Below, one piece after another: positions 10,598-22,473 of a stretch of 64,000 nucleotides of DNA; the stretch's first letter is position 1; every line of letters begins with the position of its first letter. Made by a program: the position numbers and the translations under genes. Under the pieces are notes generated by a model. The model was not told the origin of the DNA, did no database searches, and was given only the letters and a program-made list of their open reading frames with translations. Origin of the DNA: Elymus sibiricus (taxonomy: Eukaryota; Streptophyta; Magnoliopsida; Poales; Poaceae); NCBI GenBank assembly GCA_039707655.1, contig CM077667.1, forward strand, positions 60,231,628 to 60,295,627, read 5' to 3'.

Positions 10598-10861
10598 TTA
10601 ATCCTCATGATCACCACCGCCGCGAAGAGCCAACACTCGAGCAGCAGCATCACGATGATCATCGTGGATCATCGCGCATAAGAGCATGGAAAACCCCAGC
10701 ACTGCCGCCAACCCTCCGCACATCAGGATCGTGTACCATTCTGGCATCACCTCCGCCATTTGAGACTCGTCTCGAGCTCCTGCAAACTGAAATGGAGGAG
10801 AAGGAAGGAGAAGAAGAAACAAGACCAGGTGTGAGGAAGAAGAGAGAAGCACCGCGGTCAT
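10598..10861 (-). CDS. Small antisense ORF with signal-like and transmembrane segments, 87 aa
   Basis: The minus-strand frame starting at the ATG whose A is 10861 encodes 87 residues. It has a hydrophobic N-terminus (about residues 2-25, LVLFLLLLP core, ending near FAGA as a plausible signal cleavage site), a short linker with acidic residues, and a second hydrophobic helix (about 43-64, ILMCGGLAAVLGFSMLLCA). It ends in a charged tail with HDDHRDAAARV and GGG. The frame is open further upstream to 10987, but those 42 residues are basic and look unlike a protein start. I recognise no family. It could be a captured host gene, a retroelement accessory protein or a chance frame; two well-placed hydrophobic segments favour a real membrane protein. 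The stretches 10178-10597 and 10862-11458 show no gene. Confidence 0.4.
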   Translation of the reverse strand: MTAVLLSSSSHLVLFLLLLPSPPFQFAGARDESQMAEVMPEWYTILMCGGLAAVLGFSMLLCAMIHDDHRDAAARVLALRGGGDHED

Positions 10862-12717
10862 TCTATAGCTCGAGATCGGTGTACGGTGAAAGGAGTCCAC
10901 CAGCGCCGCTCGTTGCTCGATCGCCGGTGTTCCGAGGCGAATCCGCGAGCAGTGCCGACAGCGCACTGGCCCGCGAGGTGAGTGCACGCTGCGCCGGCAG
11001 CTAGCACGCCGCGCACTACCGCAGTACGGCCTAGATGCCCTACGCGCTAGACGCCGCCGGTGGAGAAAGCGCGGGATAGCGCGCGAGAGAGAGGAAGAGA
11101 TGAGAGCCAGAGGTAGAAGAAGAGACTGACAGTGGGCCCCGGGTCCACCTGTCAGCCAGAGAGAGCACTGTGCACTCGGGTACGACTAGCGTAATTTGGG
11201 AATTTAGAATTTTATTAATTCTAAATTTACCGTAGCCATAAGTGGAAATCTCTCGGTTTCCCCAACCGTAGATTTTTCCACGCAGCGCCAGTACCCCACT
11301 GTAGTTCACAAATTATTTGCCCACTCACTGTAGCCACGTCTTATTGCATGAGTAGGATAATCATTTTCGTGATATTACTTTGTGATAATAGGAGTAATAT
11401 TTTTGAAACCGTCCTTAGCAAATCTCGAGGACGAGATTTTTCTTAAGGGGGGTAGTGTTGTAACACCCCAAAAATTTAACCATGTTTTATTAATTAAAAT
11501 TTTGCTAGGATTTTTTTTTTCTGGATCATCTATTGATTTTAGAATCACTCCTTTCTTCTAAGTTGTGGAGTTTTCCCTCCAAGTAGAAACTTTTCAAAAA
11601 TATTTTTGGACTTGAGTGCCTACTCAAGAACATTTCATTTTTATTATATATGATCAGTGGAAATATTTCTATAATTATTTTCCTAAGCTTTATTTATTTT
11701 AAAATGGTTTCTCATAATTTTTAGAGCCTCATTTGCACTACAACCATTTGATAACTTCATTTAAAAATTCTACAAAAATTTGTAGAAGACATGTGAGGTT
11801 CCTACATCACTTTTATGCAAAAACTCAGCTTGGTGTTTTGGAAAATTTGAGCAAACCATCCTCATCTTCATTCTGGTCCAGTTTGGTAGTTTGTACTGCA
11901 ACCCCATTTTATCTTGCCCTATTGCCCATGATATTTCTCCTGCTTGTAGTCCACCCTACCAAACTCTTAAGTCCAGGAGATCAGACACATTAGAGTAATT
12001 TAACCACATGCAATAATAGCCTTTATTTTCTGTCCAGAACTATAGTTTTGCAAAACTTGCACTAGGAAGTTTTTACTTTGCCCATGCTAACCATGACATC
12101 ATCACCTACACCTAAAGAGACCCCAACCTGGAGATTTGAGCCATCAGAAGAGTTGTCTTGATGCCAATGACATTCAGTCGAGCACCTTGTGTGCATGGAC
12201 AGTTTTGGCATGGTTTTGAAATTGCATTATGGACTTGCCCCAGCGGCCAAACCAGCATGTCCACTGAGCCTCCAGAACCGCCACTCATGACCCTGTTAAG
12301 TTTAGGCGTAAGCTAGGACCTATAGACTGCCCTGGCAAATCGTCGAGCACCCTGAGTGCATGCCCGGAGCGCGAGCAGAGCACGCGTTTTGCACGTGCTC
12401 GCGCCCGAGCCGACCCGTCCCTGGATAAACCTCCCTGAGCTCGTCCTGATCCTCTCCCACTCGCCGCCTCGCGCCAGAAGCCTCGACCACCCCTGGCTCC
12501 CTGCTGAGCCGCCGCAGCAAGCCCTTGGCGGCAAGCCTGCGGCCGCAGCGAGCTTCTGCCATGGACGGCACCGCCCGAGCCACCCTTGCCCGCCAGCTGC
12601 CCCAGCAACAAGTCGAGCTCATCCGCTAGCGGCCGTCGCCGCCACGTCGCCCTGCTAGCAACAGAACGGCAGTTCGCCGAGCTTATCCCCAGCCGCTACG
12701 GAACCGACGCCGCCGCG

Positions 12718-12728
12718 CTATAAATAGG
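12718..12728 (+). promoter_or_regulatory. TATA box of the 3' LTR
   Basis: CTATAAATAGG is in the GC-rich leader-like part of the LTR. The equivalent bases in the 5' LTR (5269-5279) read CTATTAATAGG. Confidence 0.55.
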
Positions 12729-14504
12729 CTGCCCGAGGCTTCCCTCTCGACCTCAGTAAACCTCTCAGGCCCCAGCAAACCCATTCCACCCTTCCATTGC
12801 ATCCTAGATCAAGCCATGGCCGAAAACCCCCTCTCAGCCGAAGCTTCCACCCGCCATGGGCGAACCCCTGCTCGCTTCTGAGCCCTCCAGCGACCTTCTC
12901 CACCTCCATGAGATGCGGCCCACTCTTCTGAGCTCGTGGGTATGTCGAGCGTCGAAGATGGCGTCCCCTAGCATAGGCAAGCCTCGCTGGAGGATCTCTC
13001 TGTTCTCGCCCCAGCGCGCGGGAGGAAGAGGATAAAACCGACAGGTGGGTCCCACCTGTCGGCGAGACAACCGACCTCCCAGGCAGCGTACCGGTGCAAG
13101 TACGCTTCCCCTTCGGGAAAACGTAACCCCCCTGAGTACGTCTCCCTATTTCAGAAGCGCATTCGGGTCAAACCGTTTTTCTTTTTCTGATTTATTTCAA
13201 AACAGAGTTTGACTGAATCTTTGACTAGCAATAACTTTTAAAATACAAATCCAATGGACCTAATTCTTTTTCTGTTGTTTCCCAAATTCCATCTAGTATA
13301 TTTTCATATTTATTTGAAAAATTTCCAAACAACTTTTTTGTACTGTTTTTGAATTGCGTGTTGATTCAAATATTTTCAAAATAGGAATTGGAGAGAGAAG
13401 AAAACTTTCAAAAGTTTTGTGAAGCACCCTACCTCTCCACAACATGAAGGCAAGCATTCTGAACCTTGGTATAATATATGTTGTGTGTTGTTTGATGTGA
13501 CAAATAAGACTTCATTCCACGTTGACATGAAGTAGGTATTATTTCATGTCAAGATATGATCATACTCATGAGTGCATGATGAAGATTCCTTGCTGTTTGA
13601 ATTGATATGCTTGTGATAGTAATCACCCTCGTCTGCCTTTCATGCCTACTGGAAGGGATCCGGAGAAATCTCTGTCTTATGTAGACATGAGCTTGATACT
13701 GATATTTCGTTGGAACGAGTATGATCAGTAAGGCATGGTGAGGTATGATGAGTGGTGATTCTGTCTGTTGGTATGGAACATATTTGTTATGCTAATCATG
13801 CAGGAAATACTTTAACCTCCTGAGTCGACCGTAGATCGAGTCTTGTGCCAGTAACCCCCATACTTGTTTCGTGCTACCACTTGTCCCTGCCGCAGGTGGG
13901 GTACGGTTCAGTAAGTTGTCAACCCCTTTCTTAGCACACACCGTACAGAGAGGCCATAGTGAAAGATACCAGTGGCCCCTGGTAGGCATGTCACTTGGTC
14001 CGGGGGCATGGGTGTTCCGGTGAGTCCGAGGGGGTAGCTCCCCTGTTTTGCGCGCAATATAAATTTTGTGATCCCATGCTAATCGAGGTTGGAGCCTCCC
14101 CACTTAGAGTTTTCCTTAACGAGTGTCGTGGGTGATTCCAGGCACCGGTAAGTTAAACTGGTGTGTGCGGGTCAGGTGTGTTTTCAATTAAAAGACCGTA
14201 AGCGGAATTAGTCCCGGTGGACTAAAGGAATCCGTTACTTGTTGGTAAAGAGTACACCCTCTGCAGAGTTGATATCTATTCGAATAGCCGTGTCCGCGGT
14301 TAACGACTACAGTCTGGGATGGGTCAAGTGTCGGTCTTAGTGTCGGTCTTCGGAGGATAAACTTCTAAACCGGAACATTGATCATGGCGTGTGACAAATG
14401 ATGATTATGACTATTATTATTGTGGACTAACCATTTTTATTATTTGTATTATGGAGTATCCCTGGGATGGTTCTACCTCCTGGATACTCGTTGTGATTAT
14501 TCTT

Positions 14505-14985
14505 ATATAAGCCCTTTATGTGGCGTCGCACATACGCCCAACTGTGGCATGCATGCTGTTTGCTGTATCATATAAGCCCTTTCTGCGGCGTCGCTGAGAC
14601 TCCCGACTATGGCACGTTTGTTATATATTTTCTTTATAAGCCCTTTATGTGGTGTCGCTCAGACGCCCGACTGTGGCATGCTTGTTATTTATTTTCCTTA
14701 TAAGCCCTTTATGTGGCGTCTCTAAGACGCCCGACTGTGGCATGCTGATTATTTAATTTTCCTTATAAGCCCTTTATGTGGCGTCGCTCAGACGCCCGAC
14801 TGTGGCATGCTGATTAGTTATTTTTCTTTATAAGCCCTTTATGTGGCGTCGCTCAGACGCCCGACTGTGGCATGCTTGTTATTTATTTTCTTTATAAGCC
14901 CTTTATGTGGCGTCGCTCAGACGCCCGACTGAGGCATGCTTCATATTATTATCCTTTCAAGGCGTCGCTTCAGACACCCGATCGG
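14505..14985 (+). repeat. Hairpin minisatellite in the 3' LTR
   Basis: This is the same 62-65-bp unit as at 7055-7500, with about eight units including the degenerate last one. Most units keep the GGCGTC/GACGCC arms; some carry one arm change (for example CATACGCC in the first unit and TCTAAGACGCC in the fourth). Confidence 0.8.
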
Positions 14986-15528
14986 TGCATTTTATTTTTA
15001 TTCTCTGATTGCTTATTCATGTTTTATATGAATAACCTGCTTGCGTGCGTCTTGAATTTTATTTTGTGACTGACTAAGTGATCATGGAATATTTCAGGGC
15101 CTGATTATCATCTGTTATATTATGCTTGTGTTCATAATGTTTGCGAGTACATTCAAAGTACACACTGGCTTGTCCCTGGCTATTGTCTTGGCCAGATTTC
15201 TTGCTTGGAGAGGAGCGCAACGACGACAGCCCGGAACCTAGGCATCAAAGATAGCAGATACGCGAAGATAGGAATTAACCAGGTCAGCTGTTCCTGTGGG
15301 AAATGGAGTCCCATAGACGCTGATGACCCCGAACCGCTTCCGCCTTCGACCACGAGAATTTTTTTGTTGTACTCAGAGACCACTTTGGTCGTGTACTTCA
15401 AATATTGTTTTTTTTGCTTGGAATTTCTGTATCAAGATTGTGTCTCATCAGCTAACAGTAATCCTGGGGCTGGTGAGCACAAGGGCCATTTACTGGGAAA
15501 TTAATATCCTAGAAAACCGGTCCTGACA

Positions 15529-15959
15529 AACACGGAGAAAGATAGGTCACTTCTCTTTATATATTGATCATGATGATGTTGTGTAATGGTTCCTTCATTG
15601 CTATATGTAGTAGCTAGCGTCGAGTTGAATGAAAAGCGTAAAATAAAAATGGTAAGCACAAAAATAAAAGGGGGAAACACAATAAGAAAACCCCTAAACC
15701 CCTCCTTTAAAAAAAACCCAGCGCCTGGCAGCTGCTAACGCGTGGCTGCCTTTTAGTCCCGGTCGGTGTTACCAACCGAAACTAAATGTCCTCCTACCTG
15801 GGCGCCCCAGGGCGGCCATGTGGAGCTCCTTTAGTCCCAGTTCGTAAGCCAATCGGGACTAAAAATGATGGGCATTTGTCCCGATCGTTTTGTCCCGGTT
15901 TCAGAACCGGGACTAAAGGCCCTCTGGAACCGGGACTGATGCCCTGTTTTCTACTAGTG
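15529..15959 (+). mobile_element. CACTA element 3' end
   Basis: The end reads GTTTTCTACTAGTG at 15959, whose reverse complement CACTAGTAGAAAAC is a typical Triticeae CACTA terminus. Subterminal repeats built on AGTCCCGGT and ACCGGGACTAAA (15750-15945) form inverted pairs, as usual for this superfamily. The right-hand 3-bp target copy is probably AGA (15960-15962), which matches the uninterrupted sequence in the other chromovirus LTR (near 26252). The left end and any transposase are outside the window or deleted. A 75-codon frame across 15786-15976 is made of subterminal repeats and is not a gene. Confidence 0.75.
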
Positions 15960-16272
15960 AGAATGGGCCAACCCATTGGGCGTCACTACTTAAGCGAAAG
16001 AGGGGCGAAGACAGAGGCATCCGCGGAGGATCAGGCAAGGCACGGTGGCGGCTACACAAACCCTATTCCTTTTGTGTTCATCTTGTGAGTGAGAGAAGAG
16101 AGACCCACTTGTATTCGGTGTGTAATCCGCTACTACTTCAGAGAGCTTGTAGATCGAATATCTGTACTCTATCATCTGGTATCAGAGACCAAATCTTCTT
16201 CTTCCTCACGTCGATCTGGCCCAGTTCGTGGAAACCAGAGCCCTACGGCAAGCTCGCGCCCGTCTGGTCGCC

Positions 16273-17421
16273 ATGGATCCCGCGGTTCAAGCCTTCTTGG
16301 AACGGCTGGACAACAATTTGAAGGAGCATACCGCAGCGATCCAGGCTTCCAACGCCAAGGTAGATGATCTAGTGGCGTGGCGGCTCGATCTCGAGTGGCG
16401 GGTCGCCGATCTGGGCTAATCCGTTGCGGCGCTGCAGTTGGCGCGACCACCGCCGACCACAGAGGGCGCGGCGCGCCCAGCAACCGCGTCGAACGCGGTA
16501 CCGCCTGCGACGACCGGCGTCCACTCTAGAATAGTGTCTGGCATGACTGAACTTCCTCAAGGACCCACAGGCCACGGCGTCTTCAACATATCATGGGGGC
16601 CGCCGGCGGTGTCATTCTAGACGCCGCCGCCGCTCCCGTCAAACGGTCAGTGCGACGTCTTACACTCTCCTTCTGCATTATCGCCTTTTGCTCATGCCAG
16701 CCAGCTGCTGACTGGTCTTGGACAAGCACACCCATCCATTTCATTTCCTCAATTCGCTCGTGAAAATCGAAACCTCTGGAAAACACTCTGTGAACAGTAT
16801 TTTCAAATGTTTGTGATCCTTCCTTCATTTTGGGTTCCCATGGCTGCGCTTATTTTTCTATCTCGGCTTCCATTTGGCTGCAATCCATTCAAAAACGTCT
16901 TTCTGAGTATGATTGGGAATCCTTTATAGCCTTATTATTTACTCGATTTGGGCATGATCGGCATCAGATGCTGATCCGAGAGTTTTATACCGTCCGCCAG
17001 ACTACCTCTGTGGCTAATTGCATTGAACAGTTTGAATTAATCATCAATCATCTGAGTTCTTATTCTGACACCATCCATCCTTATTATTTTTTGAAACGAT
17101 TCGTCGAGGGCTTGCGGAAGGATATTCGTGTGGTGGTACTTGTGCAGCGACCGTCTGATTTGGACACAACATGTGCGCTGGCTCTGCTCCAAGAGGAAGT
17201 TGCTGATGTTTTTTTTGGCACGCTTCCACGACCACCAGAAGCGGCGCCAAGAGCGAGCACACCGCTGCCACTGACTCCACTACCACCCCGTGCTGTACCG
17301 GCGGGTCCGGTAGTGGATCGCTGGGGGACTGAAGCGGCCCGCACAGACTTTAACAAGCTCAAGACACTGAGGGACTACCGTCGTGCCCGGGGCCTTTGTT
17401 TCAAATGTGGCGAGCGATGGG
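16273..17421 (+). pseudogene. Chromovirus gag, 5' part, broken
   Basis: The ATG at 16273 starts MDPAVQAFLERLDNNLKEH, a coiled-coil-like gag N-terminus, which stops at TAA 16417. The gag core resumes in the frame open at about 16830-17421 with LSEYDWESFIALLFTRFG and LREFYT-like blocks of the Retrotrans_gag family, then a proline/alanine-rich linker. The zinc knuckle starts CFKCGERW and is cut by the insertion at 17422; it resumes at 22474 with GHDHVC, giving Cys-x2-Cys-x7-His-x-Cys as in chromovirus gag. At least one frameshift and one stop lie between 16417 and 16830. Confidence 0.75.
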
Positions 17422-20400
17422 TGTCGGTGTCAAATCCGGCATATGTCGTAGTAGGGGTCCTAAGCTAGGCGTTTTGGAGCGATGGTAACATGGACACATG
17501 ATTTTACCCAGGTTTGGGCTCTCTTGAAGAGATAATACCCTACGTCCTGCTTTTGATTGTATTGATATGGGGGATAGTACAAAGTACATGTATCTACCAC
17601 GAGATTATGAGATGTAATATAATGATCTATTGACTAGCCTGGCCTCGGTTTATACATGCATCGTAGGCCTAGGGTTTAGAGGAGTCCTTGTCTTGTGCGC
17701 CAAGTCTTGTGGAATCCTCCTAGTATTCGGCATGGGCTGCCCGAAGTGGCCCATTAGTGAATCATCACGGGGGTCCTCGGCCCGACCCACTGGCCGGGAG
17801 ACGACGTGGTGACTACCCCCTAGTCCAGGACACCGTCAATAGCCCCCTGAACCGGTCTTCAAGTTGGGGACGCTCCTCAGTTCTTCCGAACAGTTCTTTG
17901 TCTTTGGTCGTCGACCTTGGAAATTGGTTCAACAAATCTTCCCATCTTTGATATTGAGGATCGCCGAGCTGAATCCAAAGAGTTCACACGTCGGGCATCC
18001 GAGGAGCCCCTTTAAGTGCTCGGCCTTTATCAATGCCTTGTAATGTTTACGCCATACTTCGGGGTCGAAGTGTTTCCGTGCGGCGGTGTCCTCTTGCATC
18101 TGAGCTCCAACACTGAGCTGCGTCTGAGGTATCTTTTTGCAGTCGAGCTCCAACGCTGATCGGCATCTGAGTGCCAATGACGGATTGCGTCCGAGCTCCA
18201 ACGCCGGATTGTGTCCGAGTTCCAACGCTGGTCAGCATCCGAGGTGTCATAAATTACCTCGGTCTCTGAAAATTTGAAGGACTTCATCCGAGCTTAAATG
18301 CCGGAATCGTTTTTTATGGAGCCAGCCATTCACATCCGAGCTTTTATGCCGGACTGCTTCTGAGGCGTCTCCGATCTTGAGCTTTACGCCGGACTGCTCC
18401 CGAGCTCTAACGCCGGACTGCATCCGAGCTCCAAGGAATTCATCGAAGCTTAATGTCAGAAATGCTCTCTATGGAGCCAGCCACTTGCGCCCGAGCTTTA
18501 TGCCGGACTGCTTCCGAGGTGGTGCACCACCCCGACCGTGGGCTGATTTTTTGTGGATATTTTTGATTGGTGGAATTTATTCTCTGTCGAGATATATAGC
18601 CAGTAGCCCTCAAGGTGTGTGTCGGTCTAAAACCCGAGATGCACCTGAAGGATGACATAAAACCGCTGATCCCAGTAGCCCCTGAGACTTAGGTCGATTC
18701 ACAAAATCGGCCTGAGGATCAACTCCTAGCTCGGCAGCATACTTCGGAACACAAAAGTGGTGTGCACAGACCTCGAGACTCAGGTTGGGTGCGGCCGACC
18801 AACCCAAGGATCATAATCTCCTCGGAAACTGTATTGCACTGAAATTTTCTGCATTGTATTGTCAATGCAGTAGCCCCCGAGACTTGGGTTGGGCAATATG
18901 GCCGACCCTAGGATCGTATCTCCTCGGGAACTATTTCAACCGTCATGTACGTTTTGACAACGCCGAGGTGGAGTTCGGCAGGAAAGATGCCGAACCGTAG
19001 TTCGGAAAAGAGTTTCCGGGCAAGACCATCACGCCGAACACCTCAACCAAGAGGATGTCCCGCTTCCTGAAAGGAAAACATAAAATAGGTTAAAGAAGTT
19101 ATAAGCACGAAAACCAAAAAACTTATGTGAAAACTGTACGTCTCAATTGAATCAAGTTTTTTGGTGCCAATACGAAATGGTCTTAAAATTGTGCTTTCGT
19201 CGTGCTTTAACATGACACGTCCGATCTCTAGACTTTAGGTGGGTTAGCCTTCGGCTTCAACCTCCCTATCCCAAAGGCGGAGTGTTTCTCATGCCAGTTT
19301 CTCAGGCGAGCGGCTTTAAAGAGAAACCAGGCTACCCGGCTATTGACTAAGCACTCGAGTCGAGAAAGGAGTGGTAGAAAAAGACTTTGCAACGACTACG
19401 AAGAAAACATTTATTAGAAAATGGCTCATACAAATTTAAGAGCCCCCAAGTGACTTGGGTAAAAGAATTTTATGTATAATGATTGTATGTACCAAAGTAC
19501 TTATATCATATATGTGTTCGCCCGAACTTTAAACGCGTCTTAACCGACCGTCGGCTTCTCCCTCTTTGGCCAAGGGCCGAAAAGTGTTATCTACTATGCC
19601 ATCCGAGGATATCGGAGGTGTTTCGAATAACCAGGCAATCAGGCCATTAGGCTATAACAGACAAAGCGCGCCCAGGGAACTTATGCTATATTACTATTTA
19701 ATGTAAGAAGCATCTTCAAAGAAAATAGTTCCGCCAACGGTTCCTTTCTTTGGGTTCTCATGATTACCATGAGGGGTGTGCAATAGATTTATGTATGCTT
19801 GTCTTCCGTCGTGGCCGACCATAGTTGAAAACAGTAAGAGCGCTAGCTTTCGGCTTCACCCATCTGAGGTACGAGTTCGGATGACCCGATCTCGTAACAA
19901 TCGCAGAGGTGCTCCCTTTACTCCCTAGCCGAACAATCGGGAACGTAGGGGAAAGCACAAGAGCAAGGCAACCCAGCTTTGCGGAACACTTAAGTAAACA
20001 TGATGCATATATTGGCGTAAACACGAACAAGAAAGGGTGCGATACATTAATAATCATATGCAAGAGGAATGGCTTCATAAAGGAAGCCCCCAAGTAAACG
20101 GGGTATTTGAATTTGTTTATAACAAACAAAGTTGTGACAAAGGAAGTGTTTCGCAAACAACTTTTTGTCAAAAAAGTATAATGCTTGGTCGAACCGAACA
20201 AAATTTAAAACTGAAATTTTTTGAGCATGAAAGCGACTTAGCTGGTTAATGTGCTCGGTGTTGATGATGAGGTCCGGACTTGTGGCTGACGAAGACGTAG
20301 TCCTCGGCTGGCCGAGGTCCCAGCCCCCAAGCCGGTTCCGAGGTGCCCGAGTGAAGAGTTCGGATTGATGACGCACAATCCGACAGATGTGTCGAGGCAA

Positions 20401-22468
20401 AGCATCCAGTCCAGCCGAGATGTCGGAGCTGGTCGGCTGGTGACGCCGAAGTGACTGTGTGACACAGTCGAAGTAGATTTCCTGCACATATAAAACAGTG
20501 CAAGCAAGAAATAATAACAGTAATAATGGTTGAAAGAAAAAATGATTATTTGCATAATTAAGTTTACGCAAAGTAGATAAAAGAAAAATAGCCTGGCGCC
20601 GAGGTCAACGAAGACGGAGGAGGGACGACAACATATTCGGTTGCATATACGACGTCCGTTAGACTGTGCACAAAAAAGGAAAAAAATTCCACATGCAGGC
20701 GTTGATGAAATGCTAATGCAATGCTAGTTTGCACTGCTTGTTAATTAGACATTGAAAACCGTGCTTGAAAAAACTAGCACTTTTGGGTTAGTACTTCCAT
20801 GTATGCACGCGGTAGAGAAAACTATTAGTGGACGATAGCGACCATACGTGCCGAATTAAAAAAAAAGAGGAAGGAGCACAAAGAAAAAAGGAAAGAATTC
20901 CCTGGATAAGCGCTGCCCGAGCTGGAGTGTCCTCGGCCTGGCCGACGTGATAGAGCAGGTTGGCGCGGTATACGTCAGCTTGAAGAAGTGACGACGTGGC
21001 GATGCCAGCATAGGGCGGCTCGCCGAGCTGACGACGCAGTTTTGTCCACGCTAGCGGGACGACGGCATGGAAAGGAAGCCAACTGGCCAGAAACTAGACG
21101 GACCACCACGCTGATGCGATCAACGGACCGAATTGTAACCGGCAGAGAAATCTACACAGAAAAATTCATGCAAACCAGCAGAAAAATGTCCTGTGCGTAT
21201 TTAATATATACAGTACAGGTAATTAGAAAAATAAAACCTGATGTCTTCGTTTCGGACGACGAGGCGTTGAAATCCGAGGTAAAAAACCAGGACGAGTACT
21301 GCCTTGTACGAAGACCAATCAGTCCTCAAAAGACCTGATGACCAATTAGTATTTTTGAGTGGACCCTCCACATAGCGTTCCTAGTGGACTTGTGCTAGTA
21401 GTCTCCATCTATCTTGAGCTTCCCAAGGCGTTTTCCTTTTGCTGGTCAGCCGACCAATCATGGGTTAATTAAACCTTGCTACAAATTAGCATTCATCTGT
21501 GATTAGTATATTACGTAAGCAAAAAGTAGCGACCCACGGGACAGCGGCCCTGTTTGAATAAAAATAACAAGAGCAGAGGATCATCCCTGTTTCTGCGCTG
21601 CCCGACAAGGGCTGCATGGGGCTTCTCAACTTGGGACCCAGGATCCTTGGGGCCCCGAGGACAACACCCAGCTGACTTGTTCGCAAACTTTTCACTTTTG
21701 ATCGTGCAGATCTTTTACGTTTAGCAGCCGCTGACGCCTAAATCCCTCTGGTCCGATCTGTTGTTCCTCGGGTTAGCGCGCGTGCATGTCGGCCAGGTTC
21801 GGCGTCCCGGCTGGCAAACAGGTCGGTCGAAAAGACAGCTACAACAGAGATGGGACTTCGGATCGGGCTGATCGCCCGACGTTACACTGCTCCTAGAGAA
21901 TTCCCTCGATCTGCGAATAAAGTTTGACGAACCAACAGTAATAGTGCCCAACGAAAAATAATTCAAACAATGAATCTGATTGAAAAAATAGCACCTGATC
22001 ATCCCATCGATCCGCGACGAACACCTAGCTGGCTCTCAATGAAAGTACCAATGTCGGTGTCAAATCCGGCATATCTCGTAGTAGGGGTCCTAAGCTAGGC
22101 GTCTTGGAGCGATGGTAACATGGACACAGGATTTTACCCAGGTTCGGGCTCTCTTGAAGAGATAATACCCTACGTCCTGCTTTTGATTGTATTGATATGG
22201 GGGATAGTACAGAGTACATGTATCTACCACGAGATTATGAGATGTAATATAATGATCTATTGACTAGCCTGGCCTCGGTTTATACATGCACCGTAGGCCT
22301 AGGGTTTAGAGGAGTCCTTGTCTTGTGCGCCAAGTCTTGTGGAATCCTCCTAGTATTCGGCATGGGCTGCCCGAAGTGGCCCATTAGTGAATCATCACGG
22401 GGGTCCTCGGCCCGACCCACTGGTCGGGAGACGACGTGGTGAGTACCCCCTAGTCTAGGACACCGTCA
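17422..22468 (-). mobile_element. Non-autonomous Tat-type LTR retrotransposon
   Basis: Two 417-bp LTRs (17422-17838 and 22052-22468) are nearly identical and flanked by a perfect 5-bp target duplication ATGGG (17417-17421 and 22469-22473). On the minus strand the LTR ends TTTGACACCGACA and is followed by TTGGTACTTTCATTGAGAG, the same primer-site context as the Tat element at 55671. The purine tract CAGGGGGCTAT lies next to the left LTR, so transcription is leftward. The 4.2-kb body (17839-22051) contains no gag or pol. Segments near 19790-20000 match, in reverse complement, the post-pol region of the Tat element at 61390-61560, so this is a deletion derivative of that family. Short frames in it (for example 20988-21338) show no family signal. 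Confidence 0.8.
18145..18240 (-). repeat. 24-bp tandem repeat in the 3' region of the Tat-type element
   Basis: Four exact 24-base units start with GAG(C/T)(T/G)CCAA at 18145, 18169, 18193 and 18217. Looser copies with GCCGGACTGC occur from 18280 to 18510. Tandem repeats near the 3' LTR are a known trait of the Retand group of the Tat lineage. No protein is implied. Confidence 0.7.
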
Positions 22469-22473
22469 ATGGG

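Larger units (their letters stand above)
3989..15528 (+). mobile_element. Large non-autonomous LTR retrotransposon (LARD-like, 4-kb LTRs)
   Basis: Two direct repeats of about 4.06 kb (3989-8044 and 11459-15528), both TGTAACACCCC...CCTGACA, flank a 3.4-kb internal domain. The proportions resemble the LARD class (LTR about 4.5 kb, internal about 3.5 kb). The target duplication is AGCAC (3984-3988) / AACAC (15529-15533), one mismatch. A Met-initiator-type primer site follows LTR1 and a purine tract (AAGGGGGGTAG) precedes LTR2. The 3' end context, CGAGGACGAG before the purine tract, is like Tekay/Del chromoviruses. There is no gag, protease, RT, RNase H or integrase. Instead it carries two paralogous ORFs with their own promoters and a small antisense membrane-protein ORF. 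The LTRs differ at about 7 sites in one 265-base stretch (near 6600-6865 against 14050-14315), so the insertion is neither new nor very old. Confidence 0.85.
11459..15528 (+). repeat. 3' LTR of the large non-autonomous element (4070 bp)
   Basis: This is a direct repeat of 3989-8044 with the same TGTAACACCCC start and CCTGACA end. It begins after a purine tract (AAGGGGGGTAG, about 11445). Its TATA box, CTATAAATAGG (12718-12728), is canonical while the 5' copy has a T-for-A change, so the 3' LTR looks like the better promoter. A tract of about ten T replaces a longer AT segment near 11510. Confidence 0.85.

Noticed and set aside
20988..21338. Plus-strand frame of 116 codons in the non-autonomous Tat element
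   Set aside because: No domain, no promoter context, and it lies in a body known to be non-coding.
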